Assembly: GCA_019828545.1 (NCBI GenBank)
Contig: JACVRA010000495.1
Location: 1 to 37,255, forward strand
Direction of reading: 5' to 3'
DNA: 37,255 nt
Source of the DNA: Paracamarosporium sp. OC-R06-R3
Taxonomy: Eukaryota; Ascomycota; Dothideomycetes; Pleosporales; Didymosphaeriaceae
Part shown: piece by piece, positions 1-10,500 of the stretch
Position numbering within the stretch: position 1 is the first letter of the stretch
Layout of the letters: each line of letters opens with the position of its first letter
Position numbers and translations under genes: made by a program
The notes under the pieces: generated by a model
Seen by the model: the letters and a program-made list of their open reading frames with translations, nothing else
Database searches by the model: none
What the model was told of the DNA's origin: nothing

Positions 1-251
1 ACTACCTTGTACGACGTTGCTACCCGGAGCGGAACGTTGTTCCGCCGGGCAACTGCGCATAAAAGTGAGCGCGCCCTTTGTACCTATTATCTCCTCATCT
101 TAGTGTAGCTGAAATAGAGCCAACTTACCTTATCAACTACCCTCGATACAGGAGACTGAGCTCGTCCTCACACTCTCTATCATAGTATACTTAAAGCTAC
201 TATAACCTTGTGTACTTTAATAGTAAACAATCTGATCATTATACGTTTTTC
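1..251. other. intergenic, 3' flank of the SGNH/FG-GAP gene
   Basis: I see no gene here. The stretch lies just past the stop codon of the minus-strand SGNH/FG-GAP gene and would hold its 3' UTR. It is AT-rich apart from a GC-rich inverted repeat at 16-52, listed separately. Confidence 0.5.
16..52. repeat. GC-rich imperfect inverted repeat (hairpin)
   Basis: The arms are GTTGC-CCGG-CGGAAC and its complement around a GTT loop. The left arm carries small bulges (TAC and AG). It stands out in otherwise AT-rich DNA. It could be the end of a small non-autonomous element or a transcript-end structure; the sequence does not decide. Confidence 0.5.
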
Positions 252-3200
252 TTATAGTTTACAAATCCTAACACGAGTATCCTGAACTTGACTCAATCTG
301 TTCTTAACTAGGCTAAGCTTGTCCACGTCAGTCTTAGACATTGACCTTCTCGCCTTTGCTGTATCTCTCCATTTACCACGACTGACACCAGCTCCGAGCA
401 GCGTTTCAAAGATAGTCATGTAGGCACTGTCAGGGTCGTCGATGACACTGTATGTTAAGAGAGCAGTCTCCGCTGCAACCTCTACTAGGCTTAGAACTAC
501 GCGCACAGCAGCCATACCTGCCGCACCTGCTGCTTCTCCGGCAAATGGTATTAGCATGAGAACCCCCGTCACGAAGCTCACGATCTCGTTCTTGCGTTGC
601 TCCTCCTCAATCTCCTCTCCGGCTTTGGCGACGGCATCCATGGCGTCGACGGATGATATGACGGAGAAAGCGGGCACAGACGCGCTGTCGATAAGATCGC
701 TAAACAAACTCAGGCCGTCGAAGCGAGCGGCGGTCCGCATAATTTTAAGCCGGTTAATGGAATCTTCTGCGGTGCTTCGCGCTTTATTGACCACATCTTT
801 CGGATTGGCTACGTTGACCGTGCCGCGCACTGGAAAATTCCAGTACCATGTGCCCTCCTCCTTCTGGCATTTGTTCACGTTTTCGCCAGCAAACTCGCAG
901 CCTTTTGCCAACGTGACCAATACATCGTCAAAGTCTATCCAATCTTGCAGTATACCCGCAGTCTCCTTAATGTCCCTGTAGAAATCGGCTGGTTCGCGCA
1001 ATGTGAAGGTCGTATTTGGGGTATCAACGTTAGCAGAAAAATCTCCTCCAATAGCCTCTGTAGGGCAAGTGATGTCCCTCGCAAAAGGTCCAGTCGGGTC
1101 GCAATCATTGCCCTTGACACAATTGTCTGGATCACAGAAAAAGCGACAATCGTTGCAGCACGGCGTAAACCTCCCATTCTCAACGCAGTCGTAGTAGTCG
1201 TCTGCATGCCCGTTGCGCATGAAGGCTTGGATCTGTGGGTTTACTTCATACTCAACGTAGGAGGCGTAGGCGTTAAATTTGTCGTCGTAGTATCCATCCG
1301 CCACGAGGTCTTCGTATTTGACCAGGGCGCCTGCCCACATTGCGACAATGACGTCAACGAGGTACATGTTCATGCAATGAGCTGGGATTTCATCCCTGTC
1401 CTCATTTAACTTGACAATATCCACGTATTTGTCGTTGCACGGTCCGTAAAAATTAGGATCGAAGGGCGGTTCGTAGCCGTCGGGATAATCGTCGTTTTCA
1501 TCGCTCCCATTATCTCCATCATCACCGTCGCTGCCGCCGACAGTCCCATCGCAACCATTCGCCCAAAGAGACACGGCACCAGAACCTGGCGTAATGACAA
1601 GGTAGTCCGCCCGACCCTTTGATGACACAGCTCCAAACGCGACACTTTGTCCAGTAGAGCCCACTCCACCGGCGATCGTGCCCTGATTGATCCAGACCCA
1701 ACCGCCATTGGCGCCTGAGTTTCTTCCACCGTCTGTGACAGGTGAAGGTATCTGATTAGCGTCTTTCTCGCATGTCATTCGTCCATGTACACTTACTAAT
1801 GTATTCCATGACCGACCCTGTAGCCTTATCAATAACCAAATAATCTGCCTTACCATCACCATCGATATCCGCGAATCTTACCTCACTTCCGGAGCCAACA
1901 CCACTCGCGATCTTACCAGCCGAGATCCAAACCCAGCCAAGGTTCGCTTGAGCATTTGCGCCGCCGTTCAGATATGCTGTCACGCCACCTCGCGCATCGA
2001 CAGACAGATAATCCGCTTTGCCATCGCCGTCAATGTCGGCGAAATGTATAGTCTTGCCCGGTGCTATACCAGAGGCAATTTTCCCACTCGACACCCAATT
2101 CCATCCAAGATGCGCATTACTGTTCTGGCCCTGGTTGATGTATGCGGTAACGGCGCCTGTTTTGTCGTCGACGATGATGTAGTCAGCCTTACCGTCGCCG
2201 TTCAAGTCAGCCATTCTAGAGCAGACGATCAGCTTCCCGCCATCCATACTCCCAGTAGTGGAATTGAATGCTTCTAATAAACATCAGGACTTACTTAATT
2301 TGATGACGTTTGCCCACGCCAGATGCGATAGTGCCCCAACTAATCCAATTCCAACCATTGTTAGCTCCACTGTTGGCACCCCCGTTTCGATACGCCAGTA
2401 GCGCACCATTAGGTCCAATAGAGATGTAGTCGTCTAAGCCATCACCGTCGAGATCTGCGAAGACGATTTGATCACCAGCCTGATAAGCCATGCCCTCCCC
2501 TTTATTCTCGTACATGTCGATAGCGCCAGTACGATTTCCGATGATCAAGAAGTCGGCTTTGCCGTCGCCTGTTAGATCTCCGAATGTAATGTTCGCGCGC
2601 CCAGTACCAACCCCTCCTCCAATCTTGCCTGCAGATATCCAACGCGGCCGAAGACTGTCCTGTGCTCTCAGGTTCATATATGCTGTTGTCGCACTCGTCT
2701 TGTCTACCCAGATGTAGTCTGCGCGTCCGTCACCGTTGAGATCGTAGAGTTGTACACCTTCGGCGTCCCCAATCCCGCCAGCGGTGATACCAAGAGAGAT
2801 CCATTTCGGCTCAGGGTCCCTACCAGTGGCAATCCATGATCGAAGGGAGCCACCTTCGCCTACGATGCTGAAGTCAGCTCGTCCATCTCCATCCAGATCA
2901 GCAAACCGAATGGATTCGCGGCTACCTGTGTCTAGGCCAGCGGTGACACTGCCCAATGGCGCCCAATTCCAACCTCCATCGCCTTTTGGGCCGTTATTGA
3001 TATAAGCTGTAACATTCCCATCTTTTGATATCCAGATATAATCCGCGCGACCGTCGCCAGTGATATCGGCAAATCGCACACCTGCGCCGTCACCAAGACC
3101 GCCAGCAACCTGACCAATTGGTTGCCAATTGATCTTGCCGCCCGAATAGCCACCGTTGAGATATAATGTAGCGGCACCAGTCTTGTCATCGACCCAGACG

Positions 3201-4144
3201 TAGTCGTCCAGACCATCACCATCCAGATCGGCGATGCGCACACCGGGTCCAGCGCCGATACCAGACGCAACGGAGCCTGTATGAATCCAGGACGACTTGA
3301 AGGGTCCGTCTGATGGTCCAACGCCGCTAGCAATGGTACCGTAGTTGTTGTACCAGAACAGTGACCCGTGACAAGTTGCCATTCCGACCCCAGAGCCCGG
3401 GGCGCCAGCTTTAGGAGCAGTAATCATCCCATCACTTGCCGCCAAGCTGATGCCATTATACCATACAGTAGCCATCTTGGCATACCCTACATCAGTCGGA
3501 TGAAGACCATCAATCAAGTCGCCAGCGATCAAGCCAGTCTGCGGGTTCTGCATGTCCACCACGACGATCTTGTGACCATTAACGACTCTGGATTGGGCGA
3601 CCCCATCCATGGCGGAATTAAAATTCTGTGCCCGGCTTTGTGCAGCACTGTTTGCTATAGGCGTGATCTTCGCAAGAATGATGACAGCATCCGGACATGT
3701 AGAGATGATTTTATCTAACAGAGAACCTAGTCTGCTAGGGGCACCACTAACATTGTCGTCCTTGTTAATGTCGTTGGTGCCTGCCATGAGGAGGACAACG
3801 TTTGGGCGTTGCGCGAGCGCAGGGTCGATGCGGGCGGCGATCCCCTCAATTTCAAAACCGGAATAGCCATCGTTTGCATTATTGTTCATGGAACCAGCGC
3901 GTGAGCTGCCGATGTATTCGACTTTGTTGCCGCCGAGTTTGCTTAGCAGAGCGTTTCTGTAGCCGTTGCCATCGCTGCTCTTGTAGCCGTCAGTGATGGA
4001 GTCTCCGATAGGGTGAATGCGTAGATCGATGCCATCTGCAATAGCAGCATTGGTAAATCCAACAAATATTAACAAAAGCGAGAAACTCAGAATGAAATAG
4101 AGCGAGTGGCTGCCACTGGCAGCGGCTTCAGGTGAGAACAACAT
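252..4144 (-). CDS. secreted SGNH/GDSL esterase fused to FG-GAP (VCBS) repeats and a chitinase-type tail
   Basis: Three exons join in frame: 4144-2295, 2248-1797 and 1732-252 (3783 nt, 1260 aa). The introns are 46 nt (2294-2249) and 64 nt (1796-1733), both starting GTAAGT, and joining them restores the repeat pattern across each junction. Residues 13-35 form a hydrophobic signal peptide. The SGNH hydrolase domain (about 40-235) has GDSITDG at 47-53 (Ser49), GTND at 122-125 and an Asp212-x2-His215 pair, so the esterase triad is complete; this suggests a CE3-type carbohydrate esterase. About ten FG-GAP repeats follow, nine with a D-x-[DTN]-GDG calcium-loop motif and the last degenerate. The tail has many Asp/Gly, about ten cysteines and a hydrophobic Ala/Gly-rich segment resembling the C-terminus of some fungal GH18 chitinases (recalled, not searched). 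Likely a secreted or wall-bound enzyme acting on acetylated polysaccharide. The fusion is strongly supported by the splice junctions; the substrate is inference. Confidence 0.85.
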
Positions 4145-5197
4145 GATACTCTCTCGAATCGATGAAGAAGAAGGAATGCTTGCGTGAGAGAGGGTATTTC
4201 AACAAAACTGATGAGGTATCTTAGCTCAATGCGATTTAGCAAATGGTATGATGAATCCGCGCCAAGTCTCTACTGGAGGAGCTGGTAGCGTAGTACCAGC
4301 CGCGTTTCCCGCAACCTAGTTATTAATATCAAATTGGATTTCATCTGCGGACTGCGCTTCACTAACTATAGCAGGTCGGGTCTGCAATGTTTGACGCCGC
4401 AAGAGCTCATCGTTTAACCTCTATGGGCAGGGGTTCAAAATCAACGCCATGCACTAGTATAATGTGGGATGCTCTAGACTAGACATTAGACCCTCATGCG
4501 TCGAAGACTAAATAAGATTAAACGACTGATCTCACACTCCTACAGGGCATAGTAAGTTGTAAATAAAGTGTTACGTCTATATGTCCCACCACAACATTGT
4601 AGAATAACCCAAAGGTAGGGTAAGGCTCCTACAAATTTGTAGGGTATCGTACATTTCTTCAAGTGATTAATCTTGCCGTATTACGTGATATGTCGTACTG
4701 CATTGCACAGTTTGTGAGGTCGCCAAGTCGCTTACTTCCAACTTATCATGCCCCGAAAGCGTCAGAGTACGAAGGACGCCTAAGGCATTCCTACTTAAAC
4801 GCTTGCTATCTATCTCTCTTAAGCTCTTCTAAGCACTATGCTACAAAACAAGTTTGGCTTCATCTCCCAAATCTGCGCCTACACTGATTATGCGTAAGAC
4901 TGATGCGCGAGATTGGCCGTCTACCAATCAGCTTCATGTCGCGAGTTAAACATGATTCGACGCACAATGGCGACAATACATGGCCCTGAATAGTCGTCTA
5001 TCAACCTTCCATCTTAGGAAAATCGAACGTTCTCGATCCGAGGATGCTTGTGGAAATTGTGCTTAGAAGACGGATATAGTGCCTTACTTACTTCACACAT
5101 AGAGTCCAGTAGAACACATGTACAATTACATCGGACTCCTCTTCACTCATCACCCCTTCACATCCCCTCCTTGTCTGTTTGTACTCTTCTCCTAAGC
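4145..5197. other. divergent intergenic region between two secreted-protein genes
   Basis: I see no convincing gene. It should hold the promoters of the minus-strand SGNH gene and the plus-strand secreted-protein gene. Short open frames (for example 4663-4887 on the plus strand) lack recognisable motifs. A perfect 7-bp inverted repeat lies at 4281-4300. A GGTTCAAAATC string near 4435 resembles a tRNA T-loop, but no cloverleaf surrounds it. Confidence 0.5.
4281..4300. repeat. perfect 7-bp inverted repeat
   Basis: GCTGGTA, six spacer bases, then TACCAGC. It sits about 140 bp upstream of the SGNH gene start, so it could be an operator-like dyad or chance. Confidence 0.4.
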
Positions 5198-6055
5198 ATG
5201 AAACTATCACGGTGGCTGGTACTCTCCCTCTCCGCTCCCTGCGTCTATGCCGGCGGCTTCCAAGGCGCCCTCGAGAGAGTCTGGCTGTACTATGCATACC
5301 AGATCGACGGCTTAAACGACCCGTCCTCCCAGACTCTGGGTTTCAAATGTGCTATCACAGACTGGGATGAAGAGGTCGGAAAATGCAACGGACAGTGGGA
5401 AAGCTGCGAATCTACAAATAGAGGAAAGCGCTGCAACTTCAACGAACTCTTGCACTTCCTCGGGAAAGCGCAAAAGGGCCGCAAATTTGTGCCGGGAGAT
5501 GACCAGACAACAAAGACGCCGCCCATTCGAGAAACGGCGGTGAATTACTACAACTATCGCTTCGGCAAAGTCACGAATTATCCGCCGCACTACTTTTGCA
5601 GAACGACGACGGGGAAATACGAGGATTTTATCGAGAGAGTTGGCGAGGTGGTCGCGTATGCCGCACCGCACAGAGACGGCAACGAGGACTTATTCGACGG
5701 CTTCAAAAAATCCAACAGACAGGTTATGGAAGCGCGCGTCGGAGACCATGGCCCCTTTCTCATACCGGAAGCAGAGAGAGTTTTGTCAAGTTATGGTATA
5801 ACCGTCGAGACGGAGCGAATTGGAGACTGGGACACTCCTGCGAGGGACGCGAAAGGGAATGTTCTGACTGAGTGGACGACGGTCGATTATGAAAATACTG
5901 TGAAGGGTAGTCCATTATCAGAGTTGGAGACGCTGGCTGCAATTAGCGACCTGCACGCACAATTTTACACCAAGGAAAACAAAATAGCCAAGAACCATAT
6001 ATCAGTGATCAATGCTCATCAACGGGTGCACGAGAGACTGGATACGTGCATTTGA
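5198..6055 (+). CDS. secreted six-cysteine protein, function unknown
   Basis: A single exon encodes 285 aa. The start at 5198 is preferred over the upstream in-frame ATG at 5048 because it begins directly with a textbook signal peptide (MKLSRW, a hydrophobic core, cleavage near Ala-Gly at 18-20). The mature part has six cysteines, an even number fitting three disulfides: four lie within about 50 residues near the N-terminus (FKC, GKC, ESC, KRC), one follows at YFC, and the last is two residues from the C-terminus (DTCI). There is no transmembrane segment or GPI signal. I do not recognise the family. Secretion and the cysteine content allow an effector-like or wall-associated role, but nothing here demonstrates one. 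It is separated from the SGNH gene by about 1 kb and transcribed away from it. Confidence 0.8.
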   Translation: MKLSRWLVLSLSAPCVYAGGFQGALERVWLYYAYQIDGLNDPSSQTLGFKCAITDWDEEVGKCNGQWESCESTNRGKRCNFNELLHFLGKAQKGRKFVPGDDQTTKTPPIRETAVNYYNYRFGKVTNYPPHYFCRTTTGKYEDFIERVGEVVAYAAPHRDGNEDLFDGFKKSNRQVMEARVGDHGPFLIPEAERVLSSYGITVETERIGDWDTPARDAKGNVLTEWTTVDYENTVKGSPLSELETLAAISDLHAQFYTKENKIAKNHISVINAHQRVHERLDTCI

Positions 6056-6148
6056 CGTACGTCGGATAACGGCACGTTTTATATTAAGTCATCGCAATCT
6101 TCTATCAAGGTAGTTTATATGTCAAAGTACTTCCAGCAATTACTCCGA

Positions 6149-7003
6149 TCACAGTACTAGCTGGTGGTAATCGTGTACTTCATCAACATCCTGCAGTTCC
6201 TTTAGAGACAAATGGAGATCAACTTCATCTTGCTTGAAATCTCCTTCTCGGAGCTCATCCTCCTGTACTCTGCCGCCACCATCCCAAGAGTGGAAAATTC
6301 GCCAGTCATCCACCATATTGAGTTGTGCCCCACTAAACATGATTCCAGACGAGCAATCAATGAAACTAACATTCTCTTTTGGACAACTCCCTCATTGACA
6401 ATTGGTAAATACGCTGGCCCAGAGGATCATGTCTACTTCGACCACGACCTGAATATTCCTAAGCGAAGGGAGGGTGTTCAGGTCCTGCGAACCAAAGTGA
6501 TAGAAGTGGACATAGGTCTGGGCGTCCTCGGCGGTGAAACTGAGCCGTTGAATCTCACCTCGATGAACTTACAGCATTGATAAATCATCGTATGCGATTG
6601 AAACGATATCGGAGTCGAAATTAATCTACACGTAGCGGTCCGTGGAGAAGGCTTGTGTGTAGGCCGAACAAGCTCGCGACTCCTGGCATGCGTGAATGAC
6701 GAGTGGACACGGCGTTGTCGATGTCACATATGAGTCCGTTAGGGAGAGGTGTACGGTCCGTGATTGTACAGTCATCTGCCAGATGCGAATGCGTAGCTCT
6801 GATGGCAGGCAAACAAATGGGTGGAAGGCTGGCGTTCCGCCAGTTTGCTCCGTATCGCCGTAATATTGGTAAAAATGTTCAGGACACATCGTAAAAGCTA
6901 CTGCGGATCTGTTCGTTGAAAAATCCGGGTAACAAGTCTTATGATAAAGTCGTCGTCTTACGTGAGACGCTCCGCTTAGCTTCGCGCTTGAAGACACAAG
7001 CAT
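6149..7003 (-). pseudogene. broken 2EXR-domain gene
   Basis: The minus strand from 7003 or 6889 (a second in-frame ATG) encodes the start of a 2EXR domain, with the hallmark F-x2-LPSELR-x-RIW and, further on, HACQESRA. The reading then meets TAG at 6628-6626 inside the expected [RY]-V-W-INFD block, so it probably replaces a Trp codon. In the same frame it meets TAA at 6571-6569 and continues with IQRLSF-like sequence. A one-base deletion near 6455-6466 shifts the frame to one reading RNIQVVVEVD, which meets TGA at 6394-6392 and ends at 6149. Three nonsense codons plus one frameshift make this a pseudogene. 2EXR proteins are abundant, poorly understood fungal proteins. The stop changes fit C-to-T mutation, partly in CpA context. 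Confidence 0.75.
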
Positions 7004-7523
7004 CTTCTTCTCCTTGCCTAATTAAAAGTTTAGCTTATTTCTCGATGCCCGCGGAGCCAATCCGACGCTGACTACATGGCAGCTACACGCGGGTATTAAC
7101 ACTGAGGTACCTTATATCGGGGTAAGTAGTGTAACCGGCCCTGCAGCGATACAATATCTTAGTAAGGTAAAAATCTCTCAACGCCTACTTTGTTGCTCTC
7201 TTAAACTGTCTGACATAAGATGCTATAGCGTTAATCTGGGCGGTACTATGTAACAGTCCACCACTTAGACTCAAGCCCTCTTAGTCTTTATTAGTATTAG
7301 ATTATGTGCTTTGAGAGTGGGTATAGTTGTAGTAAGTTACTGTGATCGTATTATTGCTAAAAATATAAAGCAGAGGCTAAAACGCTAAGGGAGGCCTAGC
7401 ATACTGAAGACAACAGGTGTATCTTAGACTTAGCTAGAACACGCATTTATTTGACCTTTATTACAATTTCACAGTGACCTATCAATATCTATCATGAATC
7501 TGACACGTTAGTTACCAAAATCT
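7004..7523. other. AT-rich spacer downstream of the NR-PKS
   Basis: I see no gene. It is the 3' side of the minus-strand NR-PKS and the 5' side of the broken 2EXR gene. Confidence 0.5.
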
Positions 7524-10500
7524 TTATGAGCTCAGGAAACCAGTCCCCCTCCAAAAGTCTACGTACTTCCGTACTACACTATTGCTCACCGGTCTCAAGG
7601 AGCGCATACTTGCTGAATGCTCTTGCGCTTTCATTGTATCTAGCACAAGTTCGCCACACGACAACCGCTCAAAGTTCTGTCTTAGGAACTCTAACATTCT
7701 TTTCGCTGGATTTTCTCCATCCGGCTTTGATGAATAGGCCACTTTGTCAAGCCACTCTCCAAATGACACAAATTGACTGGACGGAATATGCAGTGCTTCA
7801 GCGATGACCGAGGATATTTCCTCCCATGGGCGACCGTTCGGGTCGTCGATGTGGTAGATAGGGTAGGGATTTAGGGCTGTCTCGCTGCTTCCAATGTACA
7901 ACAAATCAACGAGAATAGCCGCTACACTGTCCACCGGAATCCACCGGACCAGGCCACCGAACCTAGGCCAGTAGCCGAGCGATTGCGCTGACTTGAGAAT
8001 CCAGGGAATCTGCTCCATTTCGTTCCAGGCTCCACTTGTCGAGGAGCCAGCAATCTGTGCAGGGCGAACGGACATTGCTCGGAATAGCGTAGGGTGCTTG
8101 TGAAGCGTTTCGTCTAACATGCGTTCGCATACCCATTTGCCTTCGCCGTATCCGGAGGGTAAAACAGAATCCATGTGTACGCGGGTCTCCGATACGAGTG
8201 CCCTCTGTTTTTGCCCTACAACACTGAGAGAGCTGACCAATTGGAAAGTCACCCGACGATGGACAGCCATATCACGGGCGAGGTCGAGAAGATTGCGCAT
8301 TGTCTGAAACGCTCCTGCAAAGCTAGATATAGGTCGTGAGCCGCTCAAGGGCCACGCACTGTGCACGATGTGTGAGCCATGCTTCGCAAGCCACTGATAC
8401 TCGGAAGTATTGAGACCTAGTAAAGGCCGGGATGTGTCAGTCTCTAGGATTCGCAGCTTAGATCGAGCTTTGGGTGTAAGCGTGATACCGCGGCTCAAGA
8501 ACGCGCCATCTTGTCGCTCTTCTACCGGTGTCGGGCGATAGCGGTTGAAACACAAGACGGTTTTCACGGAAGGGTGTGAGGCTACTGCGGCAACGACATG
8601 TGCGCCGAGACTTCCGGTAGCGCCCGTCACAATGACAACGGCATCATCAGCTTCCCTAACGCTTTTGCCTTCAAATGTCGGTCGCGAAGGTGTCCACCCT
8701 AGCGTATACTTAGCGACGTACTTCTCAGCCTCGGCTTCACGTACTTTAGCACCAGTCTCTGTCTCCTCGATATCTGTATTCGAAGTGGCAGGTGTGCCTG
8801 CATCCGATACGGCTGAGGACGCAGAAAGGCTATTGTGTGGGCTCGATGAAACATCAGCCTCGTCGTAACCAATCTCGTCATCGTCATCCGCGGTTTTTGT
8901 GGCGACTGGAGAGACGACACTCGAAATGAGTGCTACGATGTCACCTACAGTAGGGGCTGCAAGTAGCTCGGGTAGGTCTAGGCTACAGTGGAATGCGGTA
9001 TTGACCTCGCGGAGCAGCTCGATACCCATTAGTGAATCAATGCCGATATCCGCGACTTGCGTATCAGACGTAATATTAGCAACTTCTACTCCCACGACAC
9101 TCGAAAGCACGTTTTTAACTTCTGCTGTGACATCTCGCTTGGGTACCTTCGCACGTTTGGGGGATTGAGTGGGTCGTAACCGCTCCTTTTCTTGCCTCTT
9201 GGGGGTAGTATCGATGGTCTTCGGAACTGAGGATTTGGCAGCCGCTGTGCCGCTAGTATTCATTTTCAGAGCCCATTCGTCTTTAGTTAGGTTCAACAGG
9301 AGACTCTTCATCGAATCGACGCCCATGCGCGTGTACTGCAATCCAAGGATGACCTCTACAAGCTCCCCGTTGGCAGCGTTGAAGACGAATGCATCTGCCA
9401 TGTATACCTTCGCAGAGACCTGTGAGTGGCGTGCGTACACATGCCAGGCGTCCTGCTTCTGCCCCGGTTGCAGGATGCCCTTTGGTGAGCGCATAACTAA
9501 CTCTACGTCGCTACCGATGTGTATTTCACCAGGCTTCGCATCTGACATGCAGTTCAGGAAGAGACCGGAGACCTGCTTGAATGAATCATGCAGTGCGATA
9601 TCGAGAAAGCTGTTGCCAGCATGCGCACGATGCACTCGCCCGGCACACTCGGTCTTCTTTCCGACGACGGAGTACATTGCGTTGTAGTCGTCCGAGTATT
9701 CGATGAAGTCAGAGAAGGCACGGTACACCTGAGAACCCTGCAGTATATCGATATTTGGTCCGCCAGCCTCGGCCAGCAGCTTGGCGCATTGCTCGTAAGG
9801 TACAAGACGCTCGAACCGCGCAAATTGAGAGATGAATGCAGGATCTTGGGGCGACCGCATGTGAAGGCGCCCGTGTAGATGGCGTCTTGGCAGGGTACCC
9901 TCAGCGCTCGTACTCGAGATGTTTAGCTGCCAAAGCGTACATTCCTTGTCAATAGCATCATAATCAATGGTAACCAACCGAGACGTGTCAACACAGATGG
10001 GAGTGGGAATGTTGGCTTCAATCATGGTTGGTATGCGGCCCTCTTGCTTCCACACGGGATGGATACTAAACAAGGCTTCAACAGCCATGTCTGACTGTAC
10101 CGTTCCAGACAACACGGGCGCGGTGTGGGCAAAGACATGACCGGAGACGAGCTTTCTGAACCTGTCAGATTTCAAATTGACACGGAAGCGTGGAAGCCTC
10201 TTGTCGTTGTTTCTGTAGCCGTCAAATTCCCAGAGCGGCATGAGCTTAGGGTCTGTTGTGGTTTTCGTTTTTTCTGGAGCGGTGACTTGCATGCCTTGCA
10301 CCAGGTCTGTCGCAGATTTGTAGTCCATCCAATGCCGGGCCTTCTCGAACTGGTACGGCGGTAGAAGTATGTGTGTGTAGTCTTTTGTTTGTAAGGCGTT
10401 GTGCGCCCAAAAAGCGACGCGTAATCCCTGCCTCCATAATGAGACGGTAGCATCGGTGAGACCGTCAAGGCCCTTCTCGCTCGTCACATTGATGGATTGG

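Noticed and set aside
4425..4445. tRNA-like T-loop string (GGTTCAAAATC)
   Set aside because: No acceptor, D or anticodon stems could be paired around it.
4663..4887. 74-codon open frame on the plus strand
   Set aside because: No motif, no signal peptide, and it lies in a promoter region; likely chance.
6540..6575. GTAAGT...CAG as an intron in the 2EXR relic
   Set aside because: It would be only about 33 nt, and the frame continues meaningfully through it, so the TAA is better read as a nonsense mutation.
6212..6580. 122-codon plus-strand open frame
   Set aside because: It is the antisense shadow of the 2EXR relic, whose minus-strand frames carry the recognisable family sequence.
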